Of a stretch of 64,000 bases of DNA, positions 35,076 through 46,174 are shown one piece after another (positions within the stretch are counted from its first letter, which is position 1; the number at the start of each line of letters is the position of its first letter). The stretch comes from Raphanus sativus (Eukaryota; Streptophyta; Magnoliopsida; Brassicales; Brassicaceae). The stretch lies in the NCBI RefSeq assembly GCF_000801105.2, contig NC_079514.1, positions 6,758,001 to 6,822,000 of the forward strand. Reading direction: 5' to 3'. The notes under the pieces are model-generated. The model had not been told where the DNA came from and searched no databases. It worked only from the letters and a program-made list of their open reading frames with translations. A program made the translations under genes and the position numbers.

Positions 35076-37433
35076 TCAAGTTCCGGACTGATTCAAGAAA
35101 CTTAGACCCAATTGTCTCTTGATATGGTCTGGAATCAACTTGTTGACCAGCTCAGGTGATGCTCCAGCTACCTCTTGCTTGAAGTTGAAGAGAGGCGGGA
35201 AAGGCCGTCCATTTGGTAAACGAGCATTTGGTTCTCTCAGTTCATCAAAGAAAGGATGCGCACAAGCTTCCAGCTGAAATAAACATATTATTAACACTGT
35301 TGGATTCTTAAGTAATGGAAGAAACTTCAAGAGAGTCAATGCTCACCGCAGTGCATCTAAGACTAGGAGAGTACTGAAGCAGCCTCGATGCAAAATCAAT
35401 CGCTTCTGGAGGCATTCTTTTGTGGAAAATCTAAATGAAAAGAAAAATGTAAGTTAATGGTTATGTTGATGTCTGAAGTGGAAACTAAGACAAAGAATGG
35501 ATGATGCTAAGAGAGAAAAATAAACAAAACCTTGTGCCAAGGATGTGCTTTTATCTGTGGGAACCTAAAATCTGTGTAGTGTGGATTCATACAACGGATC
35601 TCTTCTCGAGTTGGTGTACCAAGAACCTGTTTCCAAGCAGCCATATATACAATGAGGATTTGTAGCTTAGCAAAAAAATATCATTTGTTAGAGAGATTCT
35701 TACTTTGATGATTTCAACGAGCTGATCAACAGCATTCTCTCCAGGGAATAATGGCTGCATTCATAAGAATATAGTAATCATTAGAACTGAGTCCTAACGT
35801 GAATACACAGGAAACTGATGAATGTGATTAGTGAGGATTTTGGGTTTTACCTGACCAAGAAGAAGCTCAGCAAGGACACAACCAGCAGACCAGATATCAA
35901 TGGAAGTTGTGTACTCGGTGGCACCAAATATGAGTTCAGGTGCACGGTAAAATCTTGAACATATGTAAGAAATGTTGGCTTCACCTTTAACCTGATGCCA
36001 CAAAGTAAAAACGATAATTAAGATCACACACACAAAACAACAACGCCACAGAGTTTAAAAAGAGTTTTATATATCTCTTACGAGCTGTTTAGCACTGCCA
36101 AAGTCACAGATCTTGACTTGATGTGTAAGAGGATCAACCTGTAGACAAAAGACATATTAGCAAACACAAGAGTTGAATCTTGAATGTTATAACTGCATAC
36201 CAGAAGATTTTGAGGCTTAAGATCTCTGTGACAAACTCCAGCAACATTGTGAACGTACGCAAGTCCCCTAAAGATCTAACACAACAAAATGTATCAGAAC
36301 AAGAACATTTAAAACAGAAGATGTGAATTGTTGTGGTACCTGGTACATGTAGAGTTTAACGTAGACAAGAGGCATCCTCTGGTTTGCGGTGCTGTAATGT
36401 TTCAGAACACGGTACAAGCTCTCGGGGACATACTCCATAACAAGATTGAGGAAAAGCTCGTCTTTGCTCGTGGTCGAGAAGAAGCAATGCTTTAAACGAA
36501 CCACGTTCGGATGGTCCATCACGCGCATCAGCTGAAGCTCTCGGTTCTTGTATCTCCTGTCTTGCAATACTTTCTTGATAGCCACGGTCTCTCCTGTCTC
36601 CAAACATTTGGCTTGGAAAACTATCCCGAAGGAGCCTGTGCCCACAACTCGCTCGGCCATGTAACTTATTGTCTGTTTAGGTTCTCCGTTTTTACCACCG
36701 ATAGTGGTGGAGATAATGTGACCAGTGACTTGATCATGTCCTCCATCAACTACAGCAGCCGGCATCTCCTGTAAGAAACAAGCTTGTAAGGGTCAGCTAA
36801 GAGTTAAAAGCACAATCCTTTTTGTCTGAGAATCAAAAGGAATCTCTTTTACTAGTCAAAAAGATTGGTTAAGAAATAGCCGTTACGCAGGGTGAATGAA
36901 TCTTTATTTTAGTAGGAAAAAAAATATACTTTTGTCACTAGAGAGAGAAGAAAGGTTAAACAAAACAGAAACGCAAGAAGGAATCTATCTAATAAATGTG
37001 GATTTAAATTACAGATCGAGATCTATAACCATGGTTCATCTAAATAGAAGCTAGTTTAAGACCAAAAAAAAGAAAAGATGCTTAATTTTTATACATCTCA
37101 GAAGGTTACAAGTCAGTTTCTTTTTTTTTACCTCTTCAAGTAAAAGCTAAAGAATAGTGTTAACTCAGAACTCAAAACCTACTTGAGCTCAACCATTTCT
37201 AGAGCTCAGAGATGTAACTCAAAAAAAGAACAAGACTTTTGACAAACCCACAAGATAACTAGCTATCCAAATTAAAAGAAAAATATCTTTATAGGAACAG
37301 GATTCTCCGACCAAAGCTGTTTATGCAAAGACAACTAGCTGAAGGGTTAAATGTGGAAAACAACAAAAACAGGATCTTGCCTGAAAGACAAGAGAAAAGG
37401 AAACGAAGTAGCTTTTACCTTATCGTCAGCCAT
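35076..37433 (-). CDS. BIN2: GSK3/SHAGGY-like kinase BIN2 (ASK7)
   Basis: Nine visible minus-strand coding exons: 37433-37419, 36768-36340, 36275-36201, 36138-36082, 35991-35851, 35754-35704, 35626-35531, 35430-35347, 35273-35076. Joined they give 381 residues. Kinase landmarks: GTGSFG glycine loop (48-53), catalytic Lys70 in [13 protein letters not shown] (Asp166), DFG, and activation-loop Tyr201 in [12 protein letters not shown]. The TREE motif (262-265), whose change in bin2-1 stabilises the Arabidopsis kinase, is intact. The C-terminus [12 protein letters not shown] is typical of clade II. BIN2 phosphorylates BZR1/BES1 to repress brassinosteroid signalling in cytosol and nucleus. It is one residue longer than Arabidopsis because of an extra Gly near residue 14. 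Introns are conserved and splice sites canonical. Confidence 0.94.
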
Positions 37434-37459
37434 GGCGTTAGAGGCAGAGAAGAGAAGAG

Positions 37460-37494
<35 letters not shown>
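37460..37494. repeat. (GA)n microsatellite in the BIN2 5' UTR/promoter
   Basis: About 15 uninterrupted GA units lie 27 bp upstream of the BIN2 start codon (as TC on the gene strand). GA/CT tracts are common in plant leaders and can bind BPC/GAGA factors; length variation is likely. Confidence 0.85.
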
Positions 37495-37497
<3 letters not shown>

Positions 37498-37808
37498 GAT
37501 GGGTTTCAATCAGTTTTGTTGGTAATGATCATGGTGGAGAGAGAAAGAACAAAGGCCATGTGAATCCATCCAGCTCCTTTTTTTTATTTTTTTCTCTCTA
37601 CTTTCCGTTTTCTTCGCCATCTTCTTTCGTGTTTTTAATTAATTAATGAGAAAATTACTCAGATTAACTCTTATTTCTTAGATAATTACTAGTTTAACTC
37701 TTTTCCATCGTTGCTTTTGAGATTAAGCATAAAAAGACCAAATAACCACAATAGTTTCAATTTATTACAATGCTGCCATTTTCGATTTATTTCATTAATA
37801 AAATAAAA

Positions 37809-38073
37809 GGGAAAATCGCATAAAAAACCCTCAAAGTGGCAACTACTTACACTTTAAACCTCCAAAGTTTACGACTAGCAACTTAAACCTTCGACTTGGC
37901 AATTTTAGTAATTTAAACCTTCGAATTGGCAATTGTTTGCGCTCCGTCATATTCGATAACAGAACAGTTAACCCCGTTAACAGCACAGTTAACTCCGTAA
38001 ACGGGGTTTAATCAAGTCCGGCGAGAACAAAACGACACCGTTTTGTCTTAACAAAAACGACCTCGTTTTGCTG
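37809..38073 (+). repeat. Left TIR of the MULE
   Basis: 265 bp ending GACCTCGTTTTGCTG, the inverse of 42455-42719. It contains smaller inverted GTTAAC-rich motifs and ACGACACCGTTTTGT. Confidence 0.9.
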
Positions 38074-38267
38074 TTAAAAAACACTTTTAATCTGAAAGAG
38101 GGGAAAAGGGAAAATCAAAACTGAAATTAGGGTTCTTGCTGTTCTCTCTATCTCACTCTCACGAAGCTCAAAAGACGAATTGAAGAGAAGAAACAGGTAT
38201 GTTTCTTGGTTGAATTTATATAACAGAACTGAGTTTTGGGTATGGATAATTATTCATTGTTGTATAG

Positions 38268-38747
38268 ATGGCTCAAAGTGCAAGCTCATCTTCGATTGTG
38301 TACAAGAATGAATATGGGATCTTGTGTAAGTGCAACGGGTTAGCAAGGATTGAACAAGCCTGGACTGAAGACAATCCTGGACGCCGGTTCTATACTTGTA
38401 AAAGTCGCATCAGAAAAGAAGCTTGTGGTTTTTTTCGTTGGTACGACGTTGAGAAGCCGCATGGATGGCAACATCTGGCTTTGTGTGAGGCAAGGGATAC
38501 CATGAAAGGGCAGAAAGAGGAGATTAAGTACTTAAGAGATGTTGTTAAGGCACTTTCTCATGAGAAAGAAAGTGATCATCCGAGCTCAACTGATGAGGAC
38601 CTGAAGCTAAGCCGTGAAGAATGTGAGTCTCTAAGGCGTGAAGTGGAGATACTGAACGAGAGGAGCAGGGTGTATCGGAATGTCCTGATAACTTCAACTG
38701 TCGGGTTTGTTGTGGTTCTTGGAGTGATTGTGTCGATGGGGAAGTAG
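38268..38747 (+). CDS. GRF-type zinc finger, coiled-coil, tail-anchored passenger protein in the MULE
   Basis: One coding exon, 159 residues, preceded by a probable 5'-UTR intron (CAG/GTATGT at about 38196 to TTGTATAG just before ATG). Residues 17-60 form a GRF zinc finger: C20, C22, GRRFYTC (C44), C53 and GFFRW. A Glu/Lys/Arg-rich segment (about 75-137) is likely coiled coil. The last ~20 residues (VLITSTVGFVVVLGVIVSMG) form one hydrophobic helix at the C-terminus, i.e. a tail anchor. GRF fingers in animal TOP3A, NEIL3 and APE2 bind single-stranded DNA; what the plant version does is not known to me. The gene is intact while the neighbouring transposase is broken. It could be a MURB-like second element gene or a captured host gene. 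Confidence 0.8.
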   Translation: MAQSASSSSIVYKNEYGILCKCNGLARIEQAWTEDNPGRRFYTCKSRIRKEACGFFRWYDVEKPHGWQHLALCEARDTMKGQKEEIKYLRDVVKALSHEKESDHPSSTDEDLKLSREECESLRREVEILNERSRVYRNVLITSTVGFVVVLGVIVSMGK

Positions 38748-39123
38748 TGTTATGAGGAAGATGTCGATGGGGGAGTTTTTTTTAATGAAGATTTCGATCG
38801 GGGAGTAGTATTTTGTTTGCGGATGTGTCTTTGTTTCTTTGTTTGATCGTACAACTAGACTTTGATTTGTTGTCTTTATTTCTCTCTACTAATGTTATGT
38901 TAAGCTACATTTGTGTTTGGTTTTATTTTATGAAATGGTCTTATGAATTGTTATCAAAGAGAGAAGATAAAAAAAGAAACTTAGCACACAAATTGCATTA
39001 ATACCATAGATTCAGAATTCAAAACCGTACAAAAAAAACACAGTACAAATGCATAAAAGCACACAAACATCAACATAGTTTCAAGAAGCAGAAGAACATA
39101 ATTCAGATAGGACACCAACATAG

Positions 39124-42100
39124 TTATTGCGGGGGTTCGGGTGGGGGAGCTGAGGTATCATAAACTCTGTTGTTTATGACCTCAAAAACGCGATCTGTGT
39201 ATGGACAATGTAGCACACCAACACCTCTTGGAATTGGTCCACTCTTGTTTATCTTCAATGGTGGTCCACGTTTGATCTTCTTCACCTGCGGCACTGATGA
39301 GCTAGCTTGTTCCGGTGTACTTGATGTAGCAGGAAATGTGGAACTTGATTCAGCAGCTGGTGCTGGTTGAGAACTGCTTACAGAAGTCGGATTCTTCTTT
39401 TTCCTTGGCTTAGTAGGTCGTTTTGGTACCTGATATTGAAGATGGTAAATAAATATTGAATCATAAAAACCTTACTAATAATAATATGAACGAACACTTA
39501 CGTCACTTGGAGCCTTACGAGGTCGCCCTCTCTTGTTTTTTGGACCTTCGACTGTAACTTTCTGGTTTTTACAACCACTTTTGATATGTCCCGCCTGTAG
39601 ACAGTTACTGCAGTGTACAGTCCGACCATGCCTTGTACTTTTGCCAGGCCTTTGTAGATCCTCAAATGGTTCTTTTCTTCTATCACACAGCTTTGGTCGA
39701 CCTCGAGGCTTCCGAAACTCGGGAATGCCTACTGGTGTTTTCCATGTTTTCTTCCACAACTTCTCACCATTAACTGGCTTGATATTCTCAGCATATGTGT
39801 CTCTCATTACACTCGAATGGTAGTAAGCAGACACATATTTCACAGGATCATCTCTATTATCATCGAGAACACATATAGCATGCTTGCATGGTATACCTAA
39901 CAACCAAACAACTAGAATTATTAAAACAGCAACACAAGAACAAAAAGGCAAAAAGGCAAAAGACAGCAACACAAGAACAACTTACCAGTTAAATCCCAAC
40001 GCCTACATGCACACTCGTGTGTTGATAGTCTCACTCTGTAGTCTTGATTGAACTCATTCACCTCATACAATGTGGAAGAACTTCTTATAGTGGTGCAGAA
40101 TTTGTTTTCAACCCTTGCTTTCTCTAGCAGTGCCATAGTGATTGGTGTTAATATGGTATCACACCTCTCTGCTTTAATAAACCTCCGTGCTATCCTTCGC
40201 ATAGCTTGTCTTCTTATATCTTCTAACAAAGAGAGGACAGGTTTTGATCTCGCAATCTTTATTGTTCTGTTGAAGCTTTCAGAGAGGTTGTTGTGCACAT
40301 CATGGCAGCGAGATTCAGTAGAAAAATAAGCTCTACACCATCTCTCTGGATCAGTTCTTAGTAGTGCGGCATGAGCTGCTGGGTCATATGTCTCCACCTC
40401 AAGCATCTTGTCATCATATTCACCAACATTGTAGCTGTAAGCAACTCCCCAGAACAAATTCTTGTACTCACTCCGAGAGAATGATTTTTTCCAGTTTCCA
40501 TATATATGGCGTGCACACATTCGATGCTCCGCATGAGGTAATTCTGCTCCCACTGCAATTACAAGCCCTTTTTGCTTGTCCGAAATGATGGTGTAGTTGT
40601 CTCCTAATCCCAAGCCAAGATCCGCTTTCAGCCTCTTTATAAACCAACCCCAAGTGTCTTTGTTTTCTCCTTTAACAACAGCCCATGCTATAGGATACAT
40701 CCTATTATCAGCATCTCTACCAACAGCTGAGAGTAAATCTCCATTCAACTCCCATTTCAAGAAACACCCATCTAGTTCAATAACTGGTCTACAACATCTC
40801 TTCCAAGTCTCTCGAAATTCTTGAAAACAGATGTAGAAGCTGTCAAACTGCGGCACACCATTCACATCAGTAGTGTTCAGCTCTGTGATGATACCTGGAT
40901 GTGTTCTCCGTAGCTCAGCCTCATAGTCCCACAGTTTCCCGAATTGAATGGCTTGTGCTTCGAGGATTGAGTCTAGTGCTATCCGTCTTCCTCTATAACA
41001 CTTTGAGATAGGTACCACAATGCTATACCTTTCCTTTATGATGTCTTTTATCTCAGATGCTTGCATGTTCACATTTCTTCTTAACTCCTCTCTGAATAAT
41101 GCGGCAATCACTCCTTGTTTCAGCATTGAGACCCGACTTGATTTCTCATGGTTGTGCTTGTTGTGACACACTTTTACCATCCACTTATTGATAGGGATTT
41201 CAACAGAGCAGAACACTCTCCAAGGACATTTCTTAACAGAACAAACTGCAGCTATTCTATTTGCTTCAGACTTCGCCATTTTAACATCATACTGTGTGTT
41301 GAGTGCATATCGAAGCAACTGATCCTTAAACTCCATCTCACTATCAAACTTCTGAAACAACCAGATGTATGGTTCTTCGTCCAAACGGCCATGATACATA
41401 GGCTTGCTTCTAGTCTTTCCTTTAGACATCCATTGATCCCACTCCTCTTCTGATTCTACTGGTGTGTCTGGATATTTCGCATCCCCAGTCCTATCTTCTT
41501 CATCGCTCTGCTGCTTCTCTGGCTTCGTCTCCAATTTCTTCGCTTTCTCTAATTTGAGATGCTTTCATAGTAGCTGCTGACTTCGCACCTTCTTCAAAGA
41601 CACTCTTAAACCTCTCATCATTAGCACCATCTCATGCGTCTACAACAACTTCATCTCCATCATCATTCTTATCTGCCTCTTGTTGAACTCCTGCCTCTTG
41701 TTGAACTCGCTCTTCTTCTTCAGCTAATGGTTGCTCATCCTCGGATTCTTCACCTTCATCATCTTCTCTCGGCCTATCTAGACATTCCTCACCACTGTCT
41801 GCTTCATATCCATCATCATGCTCTGCATCTCTCTCTCGTTTTTCTTCCAAAAACAAATCTACTTCACCACATTCGCTCCCTGCAGTTTGTATCTCAACCA
41901 TATCGTCATTGGTCGTGTCAAACACGTACTTAACATCTTTCATCTCCTCGCTGGGAAGCTTGTACCAAACCAAAGAAACTGATGACACGAGTTTCTCCTT
42001 CACAACGAAAGCTTCAAAATTCTCCCATCCAATTTCAAACGACTTCCAACAACTCTCCTTACAACCTACTTCACCATCATAGCGATAAGTTACATCTGTC

Positions 42101-42150
42101 TTCACCATAGTTCCACCGTAATGGATGTTGAGTTTTATTCTTGGTTTCAT
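39124..42150 (-). pseudogene. MULE transposase (MURA-type), broken
   Basis: The N-terminal frame 42150-41632 (MKPRIKLNIHYGG..., acidic tail) matches the PB1-like region of plant MURA and ends at a TGA at 41634-41632. Downstream the frame changes, and the main part is open from about 41561. It has a zinc-binding N-region, the MULE DDE core (ELDGCFLK, ISDKQKGL, NLSESFN), then the SWIM finger CAC...IPCKH formed only after splicing 39986 to 39896, a CxxCxxxGHxxxxC knuckle, and a last exon 39429-39124. Exons 41534-39986, 39896-39502 and 39429-39124 are in frame with each other. So it is a full-length transposase disabled by one stop and one frame change near 41540-41634. Confidence 0.85.
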
Positions 42151-42454
42151 CCTGTAAACAGAGCAACAAGAAAGACTTATGTTATTAGACTCAGAGAAAT
42201 CACTATCGATACTTGTTCTTCGAAATTACGATCGACAAGAGTAATCACAGAGAAATCATGTTCGTACCTCATCTCGACTCCAGCTACTCTCGACGAACGA
42301 AATCGAGAGATCGTTCTCTTGTTCTTCGAAATCCACCTTTGTATCTATTGAAATCAGTCTCCCTCGTTCTTCTTTGTTTCACAAATGAAAAGAACCCTGA
42401 ACCCTAATTTTACAAATCAATGTTCAATTTTTCCTCCCTCTTTCAGATTGTATA

Positions 42455-42719
42455 CAGCAAAACGAGGTCGTTTTTGTTAAGACAAAACGGTGTCGTTTTG
42501 TTCTCGCCGGACTTGATTAAACCCCGTTTACGGAGTTAACTGTGCTGTTAACGGGGTTAACTGTTCCGTTATCGAATATGACGGAGCGCAAACAATTGCC
42601 AATTCGAAGGTTTAAATTACTAAAATTGCCAAGTCGAAGGTTTAAGTTGCTAGTCGTAAACTTTGGAGGTTTAAAGTGTAAGTGGTTGTCACTTTGAGGG
42701 TTTTTTATGCGATTTTCCC
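42455..42719 (-). repeat. Right TIR of the MULE
   Basis: 265 bp starting CAGCAAAACGAGGTC, the reverse complement of 37809-38073 with only a few differences (for example GTGGTTGTCACT against AGTGGCAACTAC). Confidence 0.9.
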
Positions 42720-42779
42720 TAAAATAAAAAAACAAAATAGTATATTTTCGTGATGTACCGATAAAAACAGAGAACACAC

Positions 42780-43450
42780 CACTCAAAATCAAAAGCTAGG
42801 GTTCCTTCGAAAAGCTGTTGGATTCGATTTTGCCGGAGATTAAATCCTCTTCCCCACAATAGCATCGATTTCCCCGGTGAGAAGGGTTTTGATTTATCTG
42901 GAAAGTGTTGGAAACCCTTCCCTCGAGAAGGCTCAATTTTCCCAGGTTTTGTAATCTCCGCTGCCAACTCTCCGGTTATAAGAACCACCGATCTCTGTCG
43001 ATTTTTTTCTAGGTCTTATAATCCCTTTTTAGCATTCCTTGTTCTGATTTGGTTAACGGATGGTTAAGATTTGCTGTTTCTGGATTGCAGAGACTGTCAT
43101 CTCATTATTCCCTGTGAAAAAAACTGAGCTTTCTATTGGTTAGGGGAGTCTTTCTTTGATTTGTATGTATTCAATAGTGGAAGTGTGATTGTTGTTTCCT
43201 TGATTATTTCTTTACTAACTTAACTCGTTCACTTCTCGTTGCTTAGATTCATTAACCTATGGACATTTCCCCCCTATTTTGTTGCAGGTACAACTCTTAT
43301 GATTAACAACAGAAGAGTTCTGCAAAGATTGGAGGGAAAGTTCTTTCCTTGCACCACCAATAACTAAGTAGCATTAACTTGCCCAGTCTCCACCTTAGCA
43401 TACGCTTCAAGACTCCACCAATTACTGGTGAATATGCTATTTCTCAGTTG
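42780..43450 (+). other. Leader-like, possibly captured gene fragment inside the outer element
   Basis: This stretch has the look of a plant 5' UTR and intron (AAAAGCTAGGGTTCC..., pyrimidine tract, TTTGTTGCAG/GTACAACTC at about 43287), but no protein I can name. In a Mutator-like element this would fit a captured host fragment. It might instead be a decayed non-coding gene. Confidence 0.3.
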
Positions 43451-44014
43451 TAACAAGGCAAAATCCCAAACAACACTACTTACTGTTGTGTCATGTTCTT
43501 GTTTACATGCTTATTCCTTTTAGCATAACAGTGTTATTATCACACATTCATAAATGCAGTGGTGCAATTCTCTTTTCATTTATTGGAAACCATTAAACAT
43601 TGAATCAGCTTTTCTATACAACATTTTGGTTCAGTCGTTCAGAAGAAAGTACTGATTACTGAATGCTTAATAAGCCAAGGGTGTAGAAGATGAACATAAT
43701 GCAAGATGAAGGAAATTTATATTAAGGATATATCCATTGTGAATGCCAGATAACCATTTGTTTTTCTCAAATAGTCATTGACTGGCTTATTTGCACCATC
43801 ACCATGAGTGAAAAAGGAAGCAGCTTTATGTTAAGGAGAGAACATAATGCAGAACAAAGTGATCGTACATGATGGGTGGAAATGTACGTGAATTTGATTA
43901 TTTGTTGGTTGTAGAGGTTTCGGTTTAGATCAATTTAAATCACTTTTATATAAAATAATTTCAAAATGAATTGATTTAATCTGATTGAAATAACTATTCC
44001 GGTTAAGTGGAGTT

Positions 44015-44440
44015 TTAAAAAAAATCTGTGAAGTTTAAACAAATCTGTCAAATTGTGACTAAATCTGTGGTCAAAGAATTAATAAATCTATCAAATCCTA
44101 ACTAAATCTGTTAAAATTAAATAAATTTGTGGTTAAAGAATAATAAATCGGTCAAAATTAACTAAATCTGTCAAAAACAATTAAATTTGTGGCCATAGCA
44201 AAAATAAATCTATCAAATTTTATATAAGTCTGTTCAAATTAAGTAAGTTTGTGGCCAAAAAAAATAAATCTAATGATTCCTAATAAATCTGTGAAATTTA
44301 AATAAATCTACGACCAAACGTGACAAATTTATTATAACAAATCTGTGAAAAATTAATTAAGTCTATAAATTTTGAAATAAATCTGTCACCAACGAAAAAT
44401 AAATTTAAGTCTGTGGCTACATAACACGTGGACAACATAA
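44015..44440. repeat. ~61-bp degenerate tandem repeat
   Basis: About seven imperfect units of TAATAAATCTGTCAAAATTAACTAAATCTGT...TTTGTGGCCAAAG, with a shorter inner periodicity of about 20 bp. It lies in the subterminal part of the outer TIR element. Confidence 0.7.
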
Positions 44441-44631
44441 ATCTGTCAGTGGCAAAATCGTTAATATTCCGAAAATTTAGTAATGGCATTTTTGTAATTA
44501 TTGTTTTTGTTAACAAGGAAAATAAGGGTAAATTGGGTATGAAAAACAAACTAGTAATTAAAATAAAATTAGAGTTAAACTAGTAATTAGTTGATAAATA
44601 AGGGTTAAACTAGTTTTTTTCCCTTAATGAG

Positions 44632-45391
44632 TTTAATAAATTTCGATTCTTTTCTTAAGAAAAAGTTACACAAACACCCTCAAGTTTACGTAGGCAATGA
44701 CTCTTCTCTATGGAAATTTCGTGATCAAAAGGCATATACATAGACGTTGTCGTCGGCCAGGTTTGAATCGGTTGGTTAAGGTCTAACTTGGTATTATCAG
44801 GTGCCTAAATGAATAGAAAATATTAGATGCAGAAAAAATATTAGATGTAGAATTGTCAGTTTTCTTGATTTAATAAAGTGAAATGTAAGAATAACGCTCA
44901 CTTTTTGTTGGTAAAATTATTCGAGGTAATCTCTACCAACCAATACAAAATAAAAATCAAGCCAAAAAGTAATAACAATAATCATGCATTTTATAGTTAC
45001 ACTTTCACATCATTTTCTATGATTTTTTCAATCGTCTATATTCCACAGTTGTGGTCTAAAACATCAGTAGGTATAAAACTAAATAAATTGGAAGTAAACA
45101 AACATGTGTCAGGTAATAATTAAAGAAAGTTAGAGCAGGGTGAACTGGAACAAAATTGTCAAAGATCCAAGTTTGACCATGTGGTCCGAAAACTTCTTTT
45201 TGACATTCATGAAAAAAAGCATTTATGTTTCTTTGGTCTTTAATTATTACCTAATGGCTAATGGCGTAGCTTCACTTACCATGTTTGTTTCTTTTTCTTT
45301 ATTAGTATTATTTTTTTGTTCTGGAAACATCAATCTAACAATCAATAGTAAAACTGATAACAGTAGTAGTATTTGGAGATGACAACAAAAT
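44632..45391. other. Intergenic, no gene seen
   Basis: AT-rich; short open frames lack recognisable domains. Confidence 0.4.
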
Positions 45392-45535
45392 CATATTATT
45401 ATATTAATATTTTTGTTCAATTATGCATGGGACATCATACTTTTGGTTGTATTGATTTACATTTCATATTATTTTTAAGGCATAATAATTCATATGTTTT
45501 CAGTTCATATGTTAATATACTTACTATCCAAGTTT

Positions 45536-45729
45536 TATTTTTTTTATAATCCAGGTATCCGGATCTCCCACTTAGTCCGACTATCTCACCGCATCCAACC
45601 AGAACTGGCGAGGAAGATCTTGGAAACCAAACGAAAACCATGTTAAATCCGCTGTGGTCGGGGTTCGAACTCGTGATGGCGGACATTTTAGTCGAAATTC
45701 TTTTACCACCAGACCACGAAGTCCCGTTC
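45536..45729 (-). mobile_element. tRNA-derived SINE with 15-bp TSD
   Basis: On the minus strand it has a tRNA-like head with an A box (TGGTCTGGTGGTAAAAG) and B box (GAGTTCGAACCCC), and ends in an A-rich tail at about 45536-45545. Flanks are TTACTATCCAAGTTT (45521-45535) and TTACTATCTAAGTTT (45730-45744). Copy B of the local duplication shows the empty site at 46318-46332. Confidence 0.8.
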
Positions 45730-45857
45730 TTACTATCTAAGTTTCATTCACGTTTAATTGTAACCTATATAAATATTAACAAACTATGCATTCAGTTTTA
45801 GCTGCATATTTCATTAATTATAAATAATTTGTTAAGGATTAATATAGGTTACAATTA

Positions 45858-46094
45858 GAGCATCCTCATTGCTACAACTTTAAAAATGATTCTTAAAGTT
45901 TTTTTTTTTCCGATTTAAAAAAAAAAAAAAAAAACAGAAAAAAAATTTAACCAATCTTATAGAAGAAGAGAGAAGCGGGATCCACAAAAAGCTGAAAATT
46001 GCCTCTTGCATAAGAGGAGAAAGGGAAAAGTTTTAACAAAAATGTGGGTTCCATACTTTTAAAACTCTTTAAGAGTTTGTCGATAAAGATGCTC
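45858..46094. mobile_element. Tourist-like MITE with TTA TSD, empty site known
   Basis: The ends GAGCATCCTCATTG and CGATAAAGATGCTC are inverted and flanked by TTA (45855-45857, 46095-46097). Copy B has the uninterrupted ACAATTAAACG with a single TTA. Confidence 0.8.
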
Positions 46095-46174
46095 TTAAAC
46101 GAAACTTGCAAAGCCAGTATAATATTATGAAATGGTGAAGATGGAAAGAGACCGGTGTCCAAATTTTAGCCAAA

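Larger units (their letters stand above)
37809..42719. mobile_element. Mutator-like element (MULE) with 265-bp TIRs and 10-bp TSD
   Basis: Near-identical 265-bp terminal inverted repeats start GGGAAAATCGCATAAAAAAC. They are flanked by TAAAATAAAA at 37799-37808 and 42720-42729. Inside are a GRF-zinc-finger gene on the plus strand and a MURA-type transposase on the minus strand, converging with about 376 bp between stops. High TIR identity means recent insertion, although the transposase is already damaged. Confidence 0.92.
37651..44623. mobile_element. Older TIR element split by the inner MULE (boundaries approximate)
   Basis: The sequence at 37651-37701 (AAAATTACTC...TAATTACTAGTTTAACTCT) reappears inverted at about 44574-44623. 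The outer flanks share TTAATGAG (37643-37650, 44624-44631). Removing the inner MULE leaves about 2.06 kb with no transposase. It holds leader-like sequence at 42.8-43.4 kb and a 61-bp tandem repeat at 44.0-44.4 kb. It resembles a non-autonomous Mutator-like element; whether the TSD is 8 bp or shorter depends on where the TIR is taken to start. Confidence 0.55.
45392..46174. repeat. Tandem segmental duplication, copy A (carries a SINE and a MITE)
   Basis: Shares TTTTTGTTCAATTATGCATG..., CATAATAATTCATATG..., GCATATTTCATTAATTATAA... and AATATTATGAAATGGTGAAG with copy B. Copy A is longer only because of two insertions, at 45536-45729 and 45858-46094. Confidence 0.85.

Noticed and set aside
39533..41453. 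Several plus-strand frames of 60-100 residues
   Set aside because: Antisense shadows of the MULE transposase.
44015..44440. Regular repeats resembling a CRISPR array
   Set aside because: Degenerate head-to-tail AT-rich tandem repeats without unique spacers, in a plant nuclear context.
45640..45729. A minus-strand tRNA gene at 45.7 kb
   Set aside because: It has Pol III boxes, but acceptor stems do not pair and it is flanked by a 15-bp TSD, so it is a SINE head.
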